8,151 nucleotides of DNA from Candidatus Rifleibacteriota bacterium (GTDB taxonomy: Bacteria > Riflebacteria > Ozemobacteria > Ozemobacterales > Ozemobacteraceae). The notes beneath the pieces were generated by a model. It did not search any database, was not told the origin of the DNA, and saw only the letters and a list, made by a program, of their open reading frames with translations. Location of the stretch: positions 1-8,151 of the forward strand of contig JAKQQP010000027.1 in assembly GCA_029564115.1 (NCBI GenBank). The letters are read 5' to 3'. Positions 6,012 to 8,151 of this stretch are shown here, piece by piece (the stretch's first letter is position 1; each line of letters opens with the position of its first letter). The translations under genes were made by a program, and so were the position numbers.

Positions 6012-6299
6012 ATGCCGTCTAAAAAAGAATTTACCGTTGCCGACATGATCAAAGCCCTTGCAAAGCTCGATCCGACCCTGCCGATTTATGACCATTACTA
6101 TGATGAGGAAGAGGGCGAAGAGGTCTGGTTCAACGTTGTAAAACCGACACCGAAAAAAGTCACGATCTACCTGACCGCGCTGCAGCAGGGTAAAAAAATC
6201 AAACTGCAGTGGAGCGACAACAAAAACGCCGGTCAGGTCGTCGACAAGAAAAAAGCCGTAATTCTTTACCCGCCGGCAAAAGACGAAATCGAACTCTGA
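6012..6299 (+). CDS. small conserved-looking protein of unknown function
   Basis: 95 residues, cytoplasmic, with no signal peptide or membrane segment. I chose the ATG at 6012 because AAAGGA (5998-6003) stands 8 bases before it; an in-frame ATG at 5940 has no ribosome site and would add 24 residues that look like non-coding translation. Residues 7-22 (FTVADMIKALAKLDPT) form a helix; 27-37 is acidic (DHYYDEEEGEE); then come beta-rich segments WFNVVKP (39-45), KVTIYLTAL (49-57), KIKLQW (62-67) and KAVILYPP (81-88). The opening resembles the 'TVKELIEELKKLDPD...' pattern of many small bacterial and phage proteins of unknown role; that is a resemblance by eye. It stands alone, 218 bases after the dehydrogenase gene and 344 before the ligase, so neighbours give no clue to its job. 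Confidence 0.8.
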   Translation: MPSKKEFTVADMIKALAKLDPTLPIYDHYYDEEEGEEVWFNVVKPTPKKVTIYLTALQQGKKIKLQWSDNKNAGQVVDKKKAVILYPPAKDEIEL

Positions 6300-6376
6300 T
6301 TGATAAAATATATTGAACCCGTGGTCTGGTCGTTGTTCAAGCAGTGCGGGGGCGCTTTGTCAAACCCAACAATGAA

Positions 6377-6404
6377 TTGTCGCCTGGCTTTGTCATCGTA
6401 ATAT
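6377..6404 (+). promoter_or_regulatory. candidate promoter for the AMP-forming ligase
   Basis: TTGTCG (6377-6382) is followed by a 16-base spacer and TAATAT (6399-6404), inside an AT-rich stretch. Each box is a partial consensus match. If used, it would give an untranslated leader of roughly 230 bases before the ATG at 6644, long enough to hold a regulatory structure. Confidence 0.3.
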
Positions 6405-6596
6405 ATTAAATTACCGGCGAAAAAATAAAGCTTGCTTTGCATGAAGAAAAGAAGAGTGTTATCCTTGGTCTGAAAAATAAATACTTATCCGTGGCAGTTC
6501 ACAAAGCAAATGCAGAGTCTCTGAAACACAGGCCGGAACCAGACAGCCGTGGGGATTGGTGACAGAGGGCAAACCCTGTTGCAGAACCACATTGAA

Positions 6597-6608
6597 ACCC
6601 GATCGGGT
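6597..6608. repeat. 12-bp perfect palindrome ACCCGATCGGGT
   Basis: This perfect 12-base palindrome lies 24 bases before the ribosome site (AAGGAG, 6632-6637) of the ligase gene. Its position suits an operator, or in RNA a short stem near the translation start. A perfect 12-mer can occur by chance, so confidence is modest. Confidence 0.33.
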
Positions 6609-6643
6609 GATCAGGATATTCATAGATCTTTAAGGAGTCGGTA

Positions 6644-8151
6644 ATGACGCTTCCAAAAATTGGTTATGACATCGGCAAAGAAAGCCTTCGCAACAACTGT
6701 TTCTGCTTCCTGCAGGACCACCTTGAGAAGCATCCCGACAGAGTCTGCATGAAATGGGTCAACACCAAGAACAAAATCTGGTTCGACTACAACCCGTTTG
6801 CCAGAACCCTGACGCACGACACTTTTACCTACAAAAACATCTACGACATGGTTGTTCATGTCGCTGCCGGCTATAAAAAGCTTGGCGTTCAGAAGGGCGA
6901 CTGCGCTCTGGTGTATGTACCGATGATTCCGTGGCTCTATGCCGGTATGTTCGCTTTTCAGATGCTCGGGGTCAGATGTATTTTCCTCGATTCATTCGCC
7001 CGCGCTGACCAGCTTGGCTACGTCGCCGACCTCTGCAAGCCCAAAGTCTGGCTTTCAGGCGAACGTGGTTTTGCCATGGGCAACGGCCAGCCTGCTCTCG
7101 AAGCCATTCCGGTAAAGATTAACATGGGCCCCTGCACGAAAAAATGGACTGCCCGCTTCGAAGAGCTTCTCGAAACACCCGAAGCCGCTGAACCGGTTCC
7201 GGTCGAACAGGAACACACCGCGCTCATCACATTTACCACCGGCTCTTCCGGCACCCCCAAAGGCGCCGACCGTTCACATCGCTTCCTTGCGGCGCAGCAT
7301 TACGCCATCGATAGCTGTCTGCCATACGAAAAAAGCGACCTCGACCTGCCGGTCTTTCCGATTTTCTCTCTGAACAACCTGGCAGCTGGCGTAACCACGA
7401 TTCTGCCGGCCATCAACGTCGCTGAACCAGCCGACAACGACGCTTATGTGCTTTACACGCAAATTACCGGCGAGAACATCACCACTCTGACGCTGAACCC
7501 CTCGCTGCTCAACGGCTTGAACAAATACTGCCTCGAAAAGGGAAAAACCCTGCCGGGTCTGCGCCGGGTCGCAGCTGGTGGTGCCGCCGTGTCGCGCGAT
7601 GTCGTCGAAGAATTTAAAAAAATCGCGCCAAACGCCGAGCTGGTCGTTATGTATGGCTCGACAGAAGCTGAACCGATGACACATATCACCGGCCAGGAAA
7701 TGCTTGCCCAGCGAAGCGTCACCGAAGATGATCCCGAGCTAGTCGATGCCGGCGTCAACGTCGGGCATTTCGCACATGGCCTTCAGTACAAGTTCATCAA
7801 AATCGTGCGCGGCCCGATCGAAATCTCTTCTGACAAGCAGTGGGCAGACCTCGAGGTTCCGCATGGCAGCGTCGGTGAACTGCTGGTAGCCGGCGAGCAC
7901 GTCTGTCGCAGCTATTACAACAACCCTGAAGCGTTCAAGACCTCGAAAATCCGCGACCACAAAGACATCGTCTGGCATCGAACCGGTGACCTTGGCCGCC
8001 TCGACCAGAAAGGCAACGTCTGGATCGTTGGCCGCATTCACAACGTCATCGAGCGCGATGGCAAGTATCTTTTCCCTGTGCAGGCCGAAGTAGTGCTGAA
8101 ACGCCAGCCATATACCCGCCTTGCAGCCTATCTCGGCGTTCCTGACAGCAA
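6644..8151 (+). CDS. ANL-superfamily AMP-forming ligase, OleC-like (3' end beyond window)
   Basis: About 502 codons are visible, starting MTLPKIGYDIGKESL, with a strong AAGGAG ribosome site 6 bases before the ATG. ANL motifs appear in order: A3 TFTTGSSGTPKG (phosphate loop, residues 196-207), A5 YGSTEAEP (337-344), A7 RTGDLG (446-451, Asp449 for ribose binding) and the A8 hinge GRIHNVIERDG (463-473). The enzyme activates a carboxylate with ATP to an acyl-adenylate. VFPIFSLNNLAAGVTTILPA and the GSTEAEP form of A5 resemble OleC, which turns a beta-hydroxy acid into a beta-lactone in long-chain olefin synthesis. An acyl-CoA or fatty-acyl-AMP ligase is the alternative. The late catalytic lysine lies past the edge. 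No oleA, oleB or oleD is in view; they could follow on the right. Confidence 0.9.
   Translation, partial: MTLPKIGYDIGKESLRNNCFCFLQDHLEKHPDRVCMKWVNTKNKIWFDYNPFARTLTHDTFTYKNIYDMVVHVAAGYKKLGVQKGDCALVYVPMIPWLYAGMFAFQMLGVRCIFLDSFARADQLGYVADLCKPKVWLSGERGFAMGNGQPALEAIPVKINMGPCTKKWTARFEELLETPEAAEPVPVEQEHTALITFTTGSSGTPKGADRSHRFLAAQHYAIDSCLPYEKSDLDLPVFPIFSLNNLAAGVTTILPAINVAEPADNDAYVLYTQITGENITTLTLNPSLLNGLNKYCLEKGKTLPGLRRVAAGGAAVSRDVVEEFKKIAPNAELVVMYGSTEAEPMTHITGQEMLAQRSVTEDDPELVDAGVNVGHFAHGLQYKFIKIVRGPIEISSDKQWADLEVPHGSVGELLVAGEHVCRSYYNNPEAFKTSKIRDHKDIVWHRTGDLGRLDQKGNVWIVGRIHNVIERDGKYLFPVQAEVVLKRQPYTRLAAYLGVPDS

Larger units (their letters stand above)
6300..6643 (+). other. 344-base intergenic region before the AMP-forming ligase
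   Basis: No convincing gene. One plus-strand frame (6410-6562) is open for 50 codons but has no ATG start or ribosome site, and this is within chance expectation. No GC stem followed by a T-run marks the end of the 95-residue gene. Possible signals are a weak promoter at 6377-6404 and a palindrome at 6597-6608, listed separately. Confidence 0.5.

Noticed and set aside
6410..6562. 50-codon open frame before the ligase
   Set aside because: It has no ATG start and no ribosome site, and an open run of this length is expected by chance.
1..8151. CRISPR arrays, insertion sequences, phage genes, toxin-antitoxin pairs or retron-like elements
   Set aside because: I saw no direct-repeat arrays, terminal inverted repeats with transposase, integrase, reverse transcriptase or paired small toxin/antitoxin genes on either strand.

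Overview
This window looks like ordinary bacterial chromosome of moderate GC content. It is dense with genes and has a few real oddities. Several features fit a poorly cultured, probably didermic environmental lineage: exported proteins carrying zinc-ribbon motifs, a secreted DUF2225-like/TPR/HEAT protein, a sorbosone-dehydrogenase-type beta-propeller, and a 23S rRNA gene that appears to be transcribed on its own. Candidatus Riflebacteria is one guess, made from general resemblance only; nothing here proves the taxonomy. I see no phage, IS element, CRISPR array or defence island.

Layout. Positions 1-113 are the 5' end of a 23S rRNA gene on the minus strand, running off the left edge. No 16S gene and no tRNA lies upstream of it. 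Instead, a strong sigma70-type promoter (358-386) sits about 245 bases ahead of the mature 23S end, and two tandem hairpins begin exactly at the predicted +1. Diverging from it, 554-1648 (+) encodes an exported zinc-ribbon/coiled-coil/SH3-like protein. Its last 65 or so residues look like out-of-frame translation. It converges, with a 10-base gap, on a minus-strand pair. That pair is a 724-residue exported zinc-binding TPR/HEAT protein (2305-4479) followed, 7 bases later, by a GNAT acetyltransferase (1659-2297). They are very probably one operon.

A 153-base divergent intergenic region (4480-4632) separates this operon from a plus-strand, membrane-anchored PQQ sugar/sorbosone dehydrogenase-like protein (4633-5793). 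After a 218-base gap comes a 95-residue protein of unknown function (6012-6299). After a 344-base gap without a convincing gene comes the first ~502 codons of an ANL-superfamily AMP-forming ligase resembling OleC beta-lactone synthetases (6644 to the right edge).

How the genes work together: only the DUF2225-like/GNAT pair is physically coupled. The remaining plus-strand genes are spaced widely enough to be separate transcription units, and no common pathway is evident. The strongest result is the stand-alone 23S rRNA transcription unit. The second is the frame anomaly at the end of the first protein gene.
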